Origin: Stenotrophomonas maltophilia R551-3
Lineage (GTDB): Bacteria > Pseudomonadota > Gammaproteobacteria > Xanthomonadales > Xanthomonadaceae
NCBI RefSeq assembly: GCF_000020665.1
Contig: NC_011071.1
Location: 2,222,501-2,286,500, forward strand
Direction of reading: 5' to 3'
DNA: 64,000 nt
Shown: positions 52,851 through 62,163 of the stretch, in pieces
How the letters are laid out: each line of letters opens with the position of its first letter
Position numbering within the stretch: the stretch's first letter is position 1
Position numbers and translations under genes: made by a program
Notes under the pieces: model-generated
Databases searched by the model: none
Told to the model about the DNA's origin: nothing
What the model saw: the letters and a program-made list of their open reading frames with translations, nothing else

Positions 52851-55361
52851 TTGCAGCCCTTGACCTCCCCAGCCCCCGTCAGCCGGGAACTGATCCGCCT
52901 GGATGCGCGGGCGCTCGACAAGGCCGACGCCATCGCCCAGGTGGCGCAGATGCTGGTCGCTGCCGGCTGCGTTGCGCCGGGTTACGAGGCCAGCATGGGG
53001 CGTCGCGAGGCGTTGGCGAACACCTTCCTCGGCCATGGCGTGGCCATTCCGCACGGGCTGGGCGAGGACCGCCACCTGGTGCGCCGCGATGGCATTGCCG
53101 TGCTGCAGTTTCCGGAAGGCGTGGAGTGGAATCCGGGCCAGGTCACCCGGCTGGTGGTCGGCATTGCCGCGCAGTCCGATACCCACATCACCCTGCTGCG
53201 CCGGCTGACTCGACTGATCCAGGATGAGGCAACGCTGCAGCGCCTGTTCACCACGGCCGATGCGAGCGAGATCATCAACGCGCTGGCCGGCGATGTTGCG
53301 ACCACGGCCCCCAATGCGCCGGTGACTGACCTGGCCGAGCGTTTCGACTGGACCATCGCCTACCCCAACGGGCTGCACGCGCGCCCAGCCACGCGCTGGG
53401 CCGAAACAGCGCGCGGCTTCGCGGCCCGCGCACAGATCCGTGCGGGCGATCAGGCTGCGGATGGCAAGAGCCTGGTGGCGCTGCTGCAACTCGGGTTGCG
53501 CCATGGCGACGCGGTCAGCGTTTCTGCCGAGGGCGCCGATGCTCCAGCCCTGCTGGCCACGCTGCGCAAGGTCATGGACGGGCTGGTGGCACAGGAAAGG
53601 GCCGATGCCGAGCGCGCGGCGCAGCGCAAGGCTGCGCCGGTTGCGGGCTGGAATCCGCCCGACGCACAGGCGGCGATCGTCGGCATCGGCGCGAGCCCTG
53701 GGCTGGCAATCGGCCCGGTGCATGTACTGGCCAGCACGCACACCGACGTTGCTGACCGCCCCACCCCGCTCGGCGAAGGCGGCGCACGCCTGCAGGACGC
53801 GCTCAGCCGCACCCGCCAGCAGCTGGCTGCACTGCAGGATGACACCCAGCGCCGGCTCGGCGCCTCGGATGCGGCAATCTTCAAGGCGCAGGCTGCGCTG
53901 CTCGACGACACCGATCTGATTACCCGCACCTGCCAGCTGATGGTCGAAGGCCATGGCGTTGCGTGGTCCTGGCACCAGGCCATCGAGCAGATCGCCTCCG
54001 GGCTGGCTGCCCTGGGCAACCCGGTGCTGGCCGGGCGCGCCGCCGACCTGCGTGACGTGGGCCGGCGCGTACTGGCACAGCTTGATCCGTCCGCGGCGGG
54101 AGGCGGCCTTGCCGACCTGCCTGCACAACCCTGCATCCTGCTCGCCGCCGACCTGTCGCCGTCCGACACGGCCAACCTCGATACCGGTAGCGTGCTCGGC
54201 CTTGCCACCGCACTGGGCGGGCCGACCTCGCACACCGCGATTCTCTCGCGCACGTTGGGCCTGCCGGCGCTGGTCGCCGCGGGCGCGGAGCTGCTGGCGA
54301 TCAGCCCGGGCCGCGAGGCGATCATCGATGGCAACAGCGGGCGCCTCTATCTGTCTCCGTCCGAGGCGGATCTCGCCTCGGCCCGTGCGTGGATCGCCGA
54401 ACAGCAGCAGATCCGCGAGCGTGAAGCGGCGCAACGCGCGCAGCCGGCACAGACCCCTGACGGCCACCGCATCGACATCGGCGCCAACGTCAACCTTCCC
54501 GAACAAGTGCCGCTGGCACTGGAGCAAGGCGCGGAGGGCGTCGGCCTGATGCGCACCGAATTCCTGTTCCTTGAGCGCGGAAGCACGCCCAGCGAAGATG
54601 AGCAGTACGCCACGTACGTGGCGATGGCCAAGGCACTCGACGACCGCCCGCTGATCGTGCGTGCGCTCGATATCGGTGGCGACAAGCAGGTCGCGCACCT
54701 GGAGTTGCCGCGCGAGGAAAATCCGTTCCTCGGCGTGCGTGGCGCGCGCCTGCTGTTGCGCCGCCCCGACCTGCTGGAACCGCAGCTGCGTGCGCTGTAT
54801 CGCGCGGCGAAGGACGGCGCACGCCTGTCCATCATGTTTCCGATGATCACCTCGGTGCCGGAGTTGATCGCACTGCGCGCCATCTGCGAACGGTTGCGCG
54901 CCGAGCTTGAGGCACCCGAAGTGCCGATCGGGATCATGATTGAAGTCCCTGCCGCCGCGGCCCAGAGCGATGTACTGGCGCGCCATGCCGACTTCTTCTC
55001 GATCGGCACCAACGACCTGACCCAGTACGTGCTGGCGATCGACCGCCAGAACCCGGAACTCGCGGCCGAGGCCGACAGCCTGCACCCGGCCGTGCTGCGC
55101 GCGATCCGCGCCACTGTGGAAGGCGCACGCCTGCATGGACGCTGGGTTGGTGTCTGCGGTGGCCTGGCGGGCGATCCCTTCGGCGCAATGCTGCTGGCCG
55201 GCCTGGGCGTGGACGAACTGTCGATGACCCCGAACGACATTCCGGCAGTGAAGGCGCGCCTGCGTGGCAACGCGCTGACCGATCTGCAAGCACTGGCCAA
55301 CACCGCGCTGGACTGCGAAACCGCCGAGCAGGTGCGCGCTCTCGATGGAGCGCGCGCATGA
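52851..55361 (+). CDS. fruB: Fructose PTS multiphosphoryl transfer protein (EIIA-HPr-EI fusion)
   Basis: 836 aa from the TTG at 52851, which has GGAG 6 nt upstream; the open frame runs further 5' through the operator, so that part is not translated. EIIA-Fru domain with phospho-histidine about H68 in GVAIPHGLGED, HPr domain with H176 in YPNGLHARPAT, and enzyme I domain with H461 in LGGPTSHTAILSRTLG followed by the PEP-binding barrel (FFSIGTNDLTQYVLAIDR). It carries phosphate from PEP to FruA. First gene of the operon; overlaps fruK by 4 bp. Confidence 0.93.
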   Translation: MQPLTSPAPVSRELIRLDARALDKADAIAQVAQMLVAAGCVAPGYEASMGRREALANTFLGHGVAIPHGLGEDRHLVRRDGIAVLQFPEGVEWNPGQVTRLVVGIAAQSDTHITLLRRLTRLIQDEATLQRLFTTADASEIINALAGDVATTAPNAPVTDLAERFDWTIAYPNGLHARPATRWAETARGFAARAQIRAGDQAADGKSLVALLQLGLRHGDAVSVSAEGADAPALLATLRKVMDGLVAQERADAERAAQRKAAPVAGWNPPDAQAAIVGIGASPGLAIGPVHVLASTHTDVADRPTPLGEGGARLQDALSRTRQQLAALQDDTQRRLGASDAAIFKAQAALLDDTDLITRTCQLMVEGHGVAWSWHQAIEQIASGLAALGNPVLAGRAADLRDVGRRVLAQLDPSAAGGGLADLPAQPCILLAADLSPSDTANLDTGSVLGLATALGGPTSHTAILSRTLGLPALVAAGAELLAISPGREAIIDGNSGRLYLSPSEADLASARAWIAEQQQIREREAAQRAQPAQTPDGHRIDIGANVNLPEQVPLALEQGAEGVGLMRTEFLFLERGSTPSEDEQYATYVAMAKALDDRPLIVRALDIGGDKQVAHLELPREENPFLGVRGARLLLRRPDLLEPQLRALYRAAKDGARLSIMFPMITSVPELIALRAICERLRAELEAPEVPIGIMIEVPAAAAQSDVLARHADFFSIGTNDLTQYVLAIDRQNPELAAEADSLHPAVLRAIRATVEGARLHGRWVGVCGGLAGDPFGAMLLAGLGVDELSMTPNDIPAVKARLRGNALTDLQALANTALDCETAEQVRALDGARA

Positions 55362-56314
55362 GCGCCCGCGCCGTCACCATTACCCTGAATCCAGCGATCG
55401 ACCAAACCGTGCGGCTGGCGCACCTGCGACCGGGCCATGTGCATCGTGCCCGCAGCTCCCGCGACGACGCTGGCGGCAAGGGCATCAACGTGGCCGCCTG
55501 CCTGGCCGATTGGGGCGTGCCGACCACCGCGATGGGCGTGCTCGGCAATGGCAACGACGGCGTGTTCAGCGCGTTGTTCGCCGAGCGCGGCATCGCAGAC
55601 GCTTGCCTGCGCATTGCGGGCCGCACCCGCACCAACATCAAGCTGGTCGAAGAGGCCAACGGCGAGACCACCGACATCAACCTGCCCGGCCTGTCACTGC
55701 GTGATGCCGATCTGGACGCGGTATCGCGCCGACTCGACGCCCTGCTCCAGCCAGACCTGCCGGTGGTGCTGTCCGGCAGCCTGCCGGACGGGCTGCCAGA
55801 CGATGCATGGGCGCGACTGCAGGCGCAGGCTGGCGCCGCCGGCGCGCGCGTACTGCTGGACACCAGTGGCGACGCGCTCGCCGCCGCGTTGAGCGGCGCA
55901 CACGGCGCACTGCCCTACGCGGTAAAGCCCAACCGCCACGAACTGGAAGCCTGGACCGGAACGCCGCTGCCGGATCGCAGCGCCCTGCGGGCCGCGGGCC
56001 AGGCCTTGGTCGAACGCGGAGTTGCGCTTGTGGCGATCTCGATGGGCACTGACGGCGCGTTGTTCATTGATCGCAGCGGCGCCCTGATCGCGCGACCGCC
56101 GCGACTGGCACGCGGCAGCACGGTCGGTGCAGGCGATGCCATGGTCGCCGGCATCGCCGCCGCATTGCTGGAGCCCTCCCTCGATCTGGCTGCCTGCGCA
56201 CGACTGGCGACGGCGTTCTCGATGAGCCGGCTGGAAAGCGGCGACGCGCGACGGCTGGATCCGGCACAGGTGCGCGCGTGGACCGGCGATGTACTGATCG
56301 AGCGGTTGGACTGA
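55358..56314 (+). CDS. fruK: 1-phosphofructokinase
   Basis: 318 aa PfkB-family sugar kinase. Converts fructose 1-phosphate, made by FruA, to fructose 1,6-bisphosphate. PfkB signature 1 is GGKGINVAACLADWG (39-53), and signature 2 contains GAGD (257-260) with D260 as catalytic base. Start ATGA overlaps the fruB stop. The 86 bp to fruA contain a double hairpin. Confidence 0.94.
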   Translation: MSARAVTITLNPAIDQTVRLAHLRPGHVHRARSSRDDAGGKGINVAACLADWGVPTTAMGVLGNGNDGVFSALFAERGIADACLRIAGRTRTNIKLVEEANGETTDINLPGLSLRDADLDAVSRRLDALLQPDLPVVLSGSLPDGLPDDAWARLQAQAGAAGARVLLDTSGDALAAALSGAHGALPYAVKPNRHELEAWTGTPLPDRSALRAAGQALVERGVALVAISMGTDGALFIDRSGALIARPPRLARGSTVGAGDAMVAGIAAALLEPSLDLAACARLATAFSMSRLESGDARRLDPAQVRAWTGDVLIERLD

Positions 56315-56320
56315 AACCCC

Positions 56321-56369
56321 TGCGGAGGGAGCTGCGGCTGGCCTCAGGCCACCCCTGACCCCTCCTGCA
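56321..56369 (+). promoter_or_regulatory. Hairpin between fruK and fruA
   Basis: Outer arms TGCGGAGGG (56321-56329) and CCCTCCTGCA (56360-56369) pair with one bulge, and TGGCC/GGCCA form an inner 5-bp hairpin (56339-56351). It could stabilise or process the operon mRNA; there is no T-run, so it is not a typical terminator. Confidence 0.45.
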
Positions 56370-56400
56370 AGGACGAACCCGAAGAATTCCAGGAGTTCCC

Positions 56401-58107
56401 ATGCAAGCTTCCACCGTAGTCATCGCCGCTGGCGAACGCAGCATCGAGGCGGTTCTTGCCGCCGAAGCGCTGCGCCGCGCCGCCCGCCAGCAAGGGCTCG
56501 AACTGGCGATCGAAATCCGCAGCGACCAGGGCGTGACCGGTGCACTGCCCGCCACGCACGCCGCCGCCGCAACGCAGCTGCTGCTGGTGGGGGACGGTGA
56601 GGCGGATGCCGCGCGCTTCGGCAATGCCCAGGTCGTGCGCGCCAGCCTCGGTGAAGTGCTGGACGACCCGCTTGCCGCGCTGGCGCTGCTCGCAGCGACA
56701 TCAGCAACCGCTTCCACCGCGGACGCCGGCAAGCGCATCGTCGCCGTCACCTCCTGCCCGACCGGCATCGCCCACACCTTCATGGCAGCCGAAGGGTTGC
56801 AGCAGGCCGCCAAGGCATTGGGCCACGCGATCCGGGTGGAAACCCAGGGCTCGGTTGGCGCGCAGGACGCGTTGAGTGACGAAGAAATCGCTGTCGCCGA
56901 CCTGGTATTGATCGCCGCCGACCGCGAAGTCGATCTTTCGCGCTTCGCTGGCAAACGCCTGTTCAAGAGCGGCACCAAGCCGGCGATCAACGATGGCCAG
57001 AATCTGATCCGCAAGGCACTGGCCGAGGCCGGCGTGCAAACCGGCACGGCATCTTCAGGCCGTGCGACCGAAAAGACCAAGGTCACCGGCCCCTACAAGC
57101 ACCTGATGACCGGCGTGTCGTTCATGCTGCCGTTCGTCACTGCCGGTGGCCTGCTGATCGCACTGGCGTTCGCGCTCGGCGGCATCTATGCCTTCGACGA
57201 TGCACACAAGGGCACGCTGGCCTGGTCGCTGTTCCAGATCGGCGCCAAGTCCGGCTTCATGCTGATGGTGCCGGCACTGGCCGGTTACATCGCCTACTCC
57301 ATCGCCGATCGCCCGGGTATCGCGCCGGGCATGATCGGCGGACTGGTGGCAGTCAACATGGATGCGGGCTTCATCGGCGGTATCCTGGCTGGCTTCATCG
57401 CCGGCTACGGCGTGCACTGGATCAACCGTGCGCTGCGCCTGCCGCGTAGCCTGGAAGGCCTCAAGCCGGTATTGATCCTGCCGGTGCTGGGCACGCTGCT
57501 GGTTGGCCTGTTGATGATGTACGTGATCGGTACGCCGGTTGCCGGACTGCTGGCCTGGCTGACCGACTGGTTGCGCGGCATGCAGGGCAGCAGCGCGATC
57601 CTGCTCGGCCTGCTGCTGGGCGGAATGATGGCGGTGGATATGGGCGGGCCGGTCAACAAGGCCTCCTATGCATTCTCCACCGCACTGATTTCCAGCCAGG
57701 TCTACACGCCGATGGCTGCGACGATGATCGGCGGCATGACGCCGCCGCTGGGCATTGCGCTGGCAACGTGGTTGTTCAGCAACCGCTTCACTGCCGAGGA
57801 GCGCGGCACGGCCGGTGCCGCGGGCGTGCTCGGCCTCAGCTTCGTGACCGAGGGTGCGATCCCTTACGCCGCGCGCGATCCGCTGCGCACCATTCCAGCG
57901 CTGATCCTCGGCTCTGCCGTGGCTGGTGCGATCTCGATGGCCGCAGGCGTCGAGCTGAAGGTGCCGCACGGCGGGGTGTTCGTGCTGCCAATCCCGAATG
58001 CGGTCACCCACCTTGGCATCTACCTGCTGGCGCTGGTGGCCGGCGTGGCCGTCACCGCGGTCGCGCTACGCGTCCTCAAGAAGCCGGTCACGGCTCCCAC
58101 CCTGTAA
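56401..58107 (+). CDS. fruA: PTS fructose transporter subunit EIIBC
   Basis: 568 aa. Residues 1-100 are a degenerate EIIB' domain. The active EIIB domain follows with phospho-cysteine C119 in AVTSCPTGIAHTFMA, then the EIIC membrane channel from about residue 225, with around nine to ten helices and GPVNKASYAFSTALI. Imports fructose and releases fructose 1-phosphate. The ATG is 86 bp after fruK. Confidence 0.94.
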   Translation: MQASTVVIAAGERSIEAVLAAEALRRAARQQGLELAIEIRSDQGVTGALPATHAAAATQLLLVGDGEADAARFGNAQVVRASLGEVLDDPLAALALLAATSATASTADAGKRIVAVTSCPTGIAHTFMAAEGLQQAAKALGHAIRVETQGSVGAQDALSDEEIAVADLVLIAADREVDLSRFAGKRLFKSGTKPAINDGQNLIRKALAEAGVQTGTASSGRATEKTKVTGPYKHLMTGVSFMLPFVTAGGLLIALAFALGGIYAFDDAHKGTLAWSLFQIGAKSGFMLMVPALAGYIAYSIADRPGIAPGMIGGLVAVNMDAGFIGGILAGFIAGYGVHWINRALRLPRSLEGLKPVLILPVLGTLLVGLLMMYVIGTPVAGLLAWLTDWLRGMQGSSAILLGLLLGGMMAVDMGGPVNKASYAFSTALISSQVYTPMAATMIGGMTPPLGIALATWLFSNRFTAEERGTAGAAGVLGLSFVTEGAIPYAARDPLRTIPALILGSAVAGAISMAAGVELKVPHGGVFVLPIPNAVTHLGIYLLALVAGVAVTAVALRVLKKPVTAPTL

Positions 58108-58121
58108 AAGGAACCTCGCCC

Positions 58122-59375
58122 ATGACCTGTTCTTCCCGCCGCCTGTTGCCGGTAGCGATCCTGCTGGCCCTGCCTACCGTGGCCGCAGCCGCCGACGCGA
58201 GCGACGTCTTCACCCCCAAGCTGGCGTACACCGGCGAAGCGGCCGCCACGCTCGACGGCGGCAAGCGCAGCGGCACGGCGTATGCCGGCCAGCTGATGTT
58301 CGGCGCCCACGTGGATCTGGACGCCGCGTTTGGCTGGCGGGGCGCAACGATCAAGGCCTACGGCATCAACCGCCATGGCACCAATCTTGCCAACAGCAGT
58401 ACAGGCAATAGCACGTCGGTGCAGGAAATCTACGGCGGCCAGGGCACGCGCCTGGCCAACCTGACGCTCGAACAGAAACTACTGAACGACCGATTGGTGC
58501 TGGAAGCCGGGCGCAGCGTCGCCAACATCCATCACCTCGGTTCGGAGTTGTGCCAGTACTTCCAGGGCAACTCGGCCTGCGGCAACCCGACCTACGTATT
58601 CCGCACCAGCAATTTCACCTGGTGGCCGGTATCGAGCTGGATGGCCGATGCCACGGCCTGGGTGACGCCCGATGTCTATGTGCGCGTCGGCGCCTACCAG
58701 GTCGATCCCAGCCAGGCGGAGGACGGCCAGCATGGCCTGAAATGGAGTACCCACCAGGCCACCGGCTGGATCGTGCCCTACACGCTCGGCTGGCGCAGCC
58801 CTGCTTCGGCACGACTGAAAGCCCGCTACGAACTCGGTGGCTGGCAGGACAACTCGACCTATCTGGATCCGCTGCGCGATGCCAACGGCACCCCGGCGCT
58901 GCTTAGTGGCCAGGACTACGCGAACCGCCGTGGTCGCTCCGGGGTGTTCGCCCGCTTCGAGCAGCAACTCACCGGGGATGGTGCCGGGCGCGGCCTGACC
59001 CTGTTCGGTGCGGCGCTCAAGGGCACCTCCGGCCAGCTGATCGAGGATCATTTTCTGCAGGCGGGCGTGGTGCAGAAAGGCACGTTCGCCGGCCGGCCGC
59101 AGGACAGCATCGCGTTCGTTGTGACCCAGCAGAAGTACAGCAGCATCGCCTTGGAGGACCTGCGCCTTGCCCGTGCCGCGGCAGGCGGTAGCGGCACGCC
59201 GCACGGGAGCCAGGTGATGATGGAACTGAGCTATGGCATCCAGCTCACCCCGCAGCTCCGGATCGCACCGAACCTGCACTACATCGTGCATCCGGACCAG
59301 TTCAACGAACCCGCCCGCCAGCGCGACCTGCCGAATGCGTTGATCGCCGGCATGCGGGTTGATTGGAGCCTGTAA
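58122..59375 (+). CDS. OprB-family carbohydrate-selective porin
   Basis: 417 aa from the ATG at 58122 with AAAAGGAA upstream. Signal peptide to about residue 23 (PVAILLALPTVAAAADA). Outer-membrane beta-barrel with the OprB features ELCQYFQGNSACGNPTYVFR and a C-terminal strand ending MRVDWSL. Placed 14 bp after fruA, it probably lets fructose enter the periplasm. Confidence 0.88.
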   Translation: MTCSSRRLLPVAILLALPTVAAAADASDVFTPKLAYTGEAAATLDGGKRSGTAYAGQLMFGAHVDLDAAFGWRGATIKAYGINRHGTNLANSSTGNSTSVQEIYGGQGTRLANLTLEQKLLNDRLVLEAGRSVANIHHLGSELCQYFQGNSACGNPTYVFRTSNFTWWPVSSWMADATAWVTPDVYVRVGAYQVDPSQAEDGQHGLKWSTHQATGWIVPYTLGWRSPASARLKARYELGGWQDNSTYLDPLRDANGTPALLSGQDYANRRGRSGVFARFEQQLTGDGAGRGLTLFGAALKGTSGQLIEDHFLQAGVVQKGTFAGRPQDSIAFVVTQQKYSSIALEDLRLARAAAGGSGTPHGSQVMMELSYGIQLTPQLRIAPNLHYIVHPDQFNEPARQRDLPNALIAGMRVDWSL

Positions 59376-59410
59376 GCAAAGCCAATGGCGGCCTTCCTGC
59401 CGAACTGCGT

Positions 59411-59455
59411 GGCGCGAAACGATTGGAGCAGAATCCGCTGCATCCAATCCGCGCC
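59411..59455. terminator. Inverted repeat after the fru operon
   Basis: GGCGCG plus GATTGG (59411-59416, 59421-59426) pair with CCAATC plus CGCGCC (59444-59455), with a 4-nt bulge and 17-nt loop, 35 bp after the porin stop. Probably ends the fru transcript; no T-run. Confidence 0.4.
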
Positions 59456-59510
59456 CCGGGCCGTAATGAGGATGCCCGCGCATTGCGGGCGCCAATCCGA
59501 GGGTCGCACC

Positions 59511-60071
59511 GTGAACGCTCTCCAGCGAATTTCCGCCGCAGTCAGCCTCGCCGTCCTTGTTTCAGCAGCTTCTTCCAGCTTCGCCGCCAACACCGTCATG
59601 GTTGGTGGCGCAGCGATGTATCCGACCAAGACCATCGTCGAGAACGCCATCAACTCCAAGGACCACACGACCTTGGTCGCCGCAGTCAAGGCGGCGGGCC
59701 TGGTCGACACCCTCAACGGGGCGGGTCCCTTCACCGTCTTCGCCCCTACCAATGCAGCCTTTGACAAGCTGCCTGCCGGGACTGTCGACACCTTGGTTAA
59801 ACCGGAAAACAAGGCACAACTGACCAAGATTCTTACCTACCACGTGGTGCCAGGCACCTACACTTCCGCGCAGCTCGTTGCAGACGCCAGGAAGCATGGC
59901 GGGAAGGCGACGCTGAAGACCGTGCAGGGCGAACCACTTACGATCTCTCTCCACGAAGGCAAGCTGTGGGTTATCGATGCCAAGGGAGGCAAAGCGGGCA
60001 TCAGCATTGCTGATGTAGGCCAGTCCAATGGCGTGATCCACGTGATCGACACTGTACTGATGCCGAAATGA
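59511..60071 (+). CDS. Secreted fasciclin-domain protein
   Basis: 186 aa from the GTG at 59511, with GAGGG 7 nt upstream. Signal peptide to about residue 23 (VSLAVLVSAASSSFAA). One FAS1 domain: TVFAPTNAAFDKLPAGTVDT, the YHVVPG motif near residue 115 and the final GVIHVIDTVLMPK. FAS1 domains mediate adhesion. Function in this organism is unknown. It stands alone between the fru operon and a convergent membrane protein gene. Confidence 0.9.
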   Translation: MNALQRISAAVSLAVLVSAASSSFAANTVMVGGAAMYPTKTIVENAINSKDHTTLVAAVKAAGLVDTLNGAGPFTVFAPTNAAFDKLPAGTVDTLVKPENKAQLTKILTYHVVPGTYTSAQLVADARKHGGKATLKTVQGEPLTISLHEGKLWVIDAKGGKAGISIADVGQSNGVIHVIDTVLMPK

Positions 60072-60183
60072 TGCGGCTTTGGGCAGCGGGCATCCGGAAC
60101 GATGCCCGCTACCAGCACGCTGAGCTGGGGGCCCCGCCAGTGGCAGCGCACCTTCCTGCCCGTGCCACTGAAGCCAGCATTAG

Positions 60184-60197
60184 CGTGACGCGTCACG
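60184..60197. repeat. 14-bp perfect palindrome, copy 2
   Basis: CGTGACGCGTCACG, identical to 5245-5258, here between the convergent fasciclin and membrane protein genes, 13 bp beyond the end of the latter. Confidence 0.6.
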
Positions 60198-60209
60198 CGT
60201 AAATGAGGT

Positions 60210-60731
60210 TCAGGTTGCCGCTTTCCACCCTTTCGCCGCCGCGTCCAGTCGCAACGAGGCCAGATAGCGGCAGTACTTGCCAATGAAGAGGCCGGTGAAG
60301 TCCCCTGACAGCAGCAGGTAGGCCGCACTGGCGCCGGCATTGGCGATCAATGGCGGCGACACCGCGAATGCGACTTCGAAACCGTACTTCACCAGGAACG
60401 TGACCAGCAGCAGGGGCAACACGCTGTAGTCCGCGTTGCGCCAGAGCTTTCCGGTGGCGCCATCCAGGGTCAGCTTCACGTGGCCCAGCAGCAGCCACCC
60501 CAGTGCCGTGCCGGTGCCGATGCCGGCCAGCCACTCGCCCCAGGCGCTCCAGGACACTCCGTAGCGATGGCTGATCGACCAGGCGCCCCAGACGGTGAAC
60601 AGCACAGGCACGACGGCCAGTTTCTGCAGTGACGTTTCGCCCGGCTTCATCGCGGCAATGCCGCGCGTGACCAGGAACGCCAGGAGAAGCCAGACCCAGG
60701 CGGGTGTCTGCGAGACGATCTGCTGGAGCAT
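60210..60731 (-). CDS. Membrane protein, DUF6622-like
   Basis: 173 aa from the ATG at 60731; a GTG at 60737 has the better-spaced AGGGG. About five hydrophobic segments (TPAWVWLLLAFLVTRGIAAM; LAVVPVLFTVWGAW; LAGIGTGTALGWLLLG; VLPLLLVTFLVKYGFEVAFA; and AYLLLSGDFTGLFIGKYCRY). The pattern fits the DUF6622 family of unknown function. Single gene with its own upstream region. Confidence 0.72.
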   Translation of the reverse strand: MLQQIVSQTPAWVWLLLAFLVTRGIAAMKPGETSLQKLAVVPVLFTVWGAWSISHRYGVSWSAWGEWLAGIGTGTALGWLLLGHVKLTLDGATGKLWRNADYSVLPLLLVTFLVKYGFEVAFAVSPPLIANAGASAAYLLLSGDFTGLFIGKYCRYLASLRLDAAAKGWKAAT

Positions 60732-60827
60732 GTTCACGAGCGGTCCCCTTGTGATGAGTGGTAGCGAGGTGTCCTCGCCATGGCGCTCACTATTGGCAAT
60801 CACGCGGCCCGCGGCCAGTGACAGCTG

Positions 60828-61664
60828 TCAGTCTTCGAGTGTTACGGAGCGGCGGTAATCGGGCGCATTCAGGACGCTCTCGATCCAACCCACATAGCGC
60901 GATACCCGAACGTTGTGCACCACCTGCCCGTAGAAGCCGGCCTCAAGGGCATGCTCGGGAACGGCGGTGATCCAGGAGCCCAGCCCCACCAGCTGCCAAA
61001 CGCCGTGATCCTTGATCAGTAGCGGGCCGCCGCTGTCGCCGTTACCGAGCACGCCTTCAAGCGGCAGGCCCTGTGGCGGGGCATCGAACCGATACCAGAG
61101 ATAGCGATCATTGCCTCCGGTAATGGCGTTGTATGCTCGCCGCAGCGTGGTGCGATGCGGTCCGCCCGGCACCAGTCCCATCGCACCATTGCCAGTGGCG
61201 CCCTTCCCGATCAAGGCGGCGATCTGCGTGATCTCGGCGCTGCCGCGATACAGCGCCACGGGCTGCACGTCGTTCACGGGCGCTGCGAGCCGGATCAGTG
61301 CAATGTCATCCGACCCGGCCAGGAAAGCATGGATCTTCGCAGGGCTCCCCGTCGCCAGCGCCTCCTTACCCAGTGCGTCGGGCATTCTCCTGTAGCCGGG
61401 ATGCACGACCACACGCTCCACGCCGTAATCCTTGCCGTTGATGGCGATGGCCTGCCCCATCCCTTCCATCGGTGCGGCATGCGCTGCTGTCAGCACCCAC
61501 TGCGGCGCGATCAGAACGCCCTGCCCTTCGCCCGGCATGTCAGCCAGGGCCGGAAACTCGGATCCATTGATCCGGTAGCGGGCATCGTCCACATCGTGGC
61601 GGATGACCACGGCTCCAGCAGCGAGCGGCAGCGCGGCAAGCGCCAGAAACAGCCAGCGGATCAT
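60828..61664 (-). CDS. Secreted trypsin-like serine protease
   Basis: 278 aa from the ATG at 61664, which has AAGG 5 nt upstream; an ATG at 61676 overlaps that site. Signal peptide to about residue 18 (RWLFLALAALPLAAGA). The catalytic triad is complete: H62 in LTAAHA, D120 in SDDIALIRL and S211 in GNGDSGGP. Cysteines for disulfides are absent, as in other bacterial members. Chymotrypsin-family (S1) specificity cannot be deduced. Probably periplasmic or secreted. Confidence 0.88.
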   Translation of the reverse strand: MIRWLFLALAALPLAAGAVVIRHDVDDARYRINGSEFPALADMPGEGQGVLIAPQWVLTAAHAAPMEGMGQAIAINGKDYGVERVVVHPGYRRMPDALGKEALATGSPAKIHAFLAGSDDIALIRLAAPVNDVQPVALYRGSAEITQIAALIGKGATGNGAMGLVPGGPHRTTLRRAYNAITGGNDRYLWYRFDAPPQGLPLEGVLGNGDSGGPLLIKDHGVWQLVGLGSWITAVPEHALEAGFYGQVVHNVRVSRYVGWIESVLNAPDYRRSVTLED

Positions 61665-61853
61665 GGGGGCCTTCATCCTTGCGGTCAGTCGCTGCAGCCT
61701 AGCCGAACGCATCCAGCCAAGGGAAAACGTCCGATCAACCTCCCCTGTCCGACGACGAATGCCGCAGATCCGGCACCGAAACCGGGGCGGCCACGGGCCG
61801 TTAACAGCCTGCCTCTATGCTGGGGCCTCATTGGAAACCCATGAGGTATGACC

Positions 61854-62132
61854 ATGACCAAGCTGCACACCCTGATGTTGACCGGCTGCCTGCTTGCACT
61901 GAGCCCACTGGCCTCGGCCGAAACCGTGAACCTGACCAACAGCGCCGACGGTGCCAATCGCGATGCGGGCATCGCTGCGGTCAAGAAGAAGCTGCAGGAC
62001 GCGTGCACCGACCGCAAGGGCTCGCCCGATGCGGCTTCGTTCGAGGTGGTCTTCGAGAAGACCAGCGAGAACCCGAACGTACCCAAGCCGTACTACGTAG
62101 ATGGCAAGATGAAGTGCGAACTGCCGGGCTGA
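61854..62132 (+). CDS. Small secreted protein of unknown function
   Basis: 92 aa from the ATG at 61854 (GAGG upstream; an ATG at 61848 is also in frame). Signal peptide to about residue 21 (LMLTGCLLALSPLASA). The mature 70 residues contain two cysteines (one in LQDACTD, one in MKCELPG) that could form a disulfide. No family recognised. Confidence 0.7.
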   Translation: MTKLHTLMLTGCLLALSPLASAETVNLTNSADGANRDAGIAAVKKKLQDACTDRKGSPDAASFEVVFEKTSENPNVPKPYYVDGKMKCELPG

Positions 62133-62163
62133 AGGGCCCGGCCACGCGATCATCGATAGAGCA

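Noticed and set aside
52764..55289. 841-codon open frame on the minus strand opposite fruB
   Set aside because: Antisense shadow: Ala/Gly/Arg-rich composition with no domain, while fruB carries all PTS active-site motifs.
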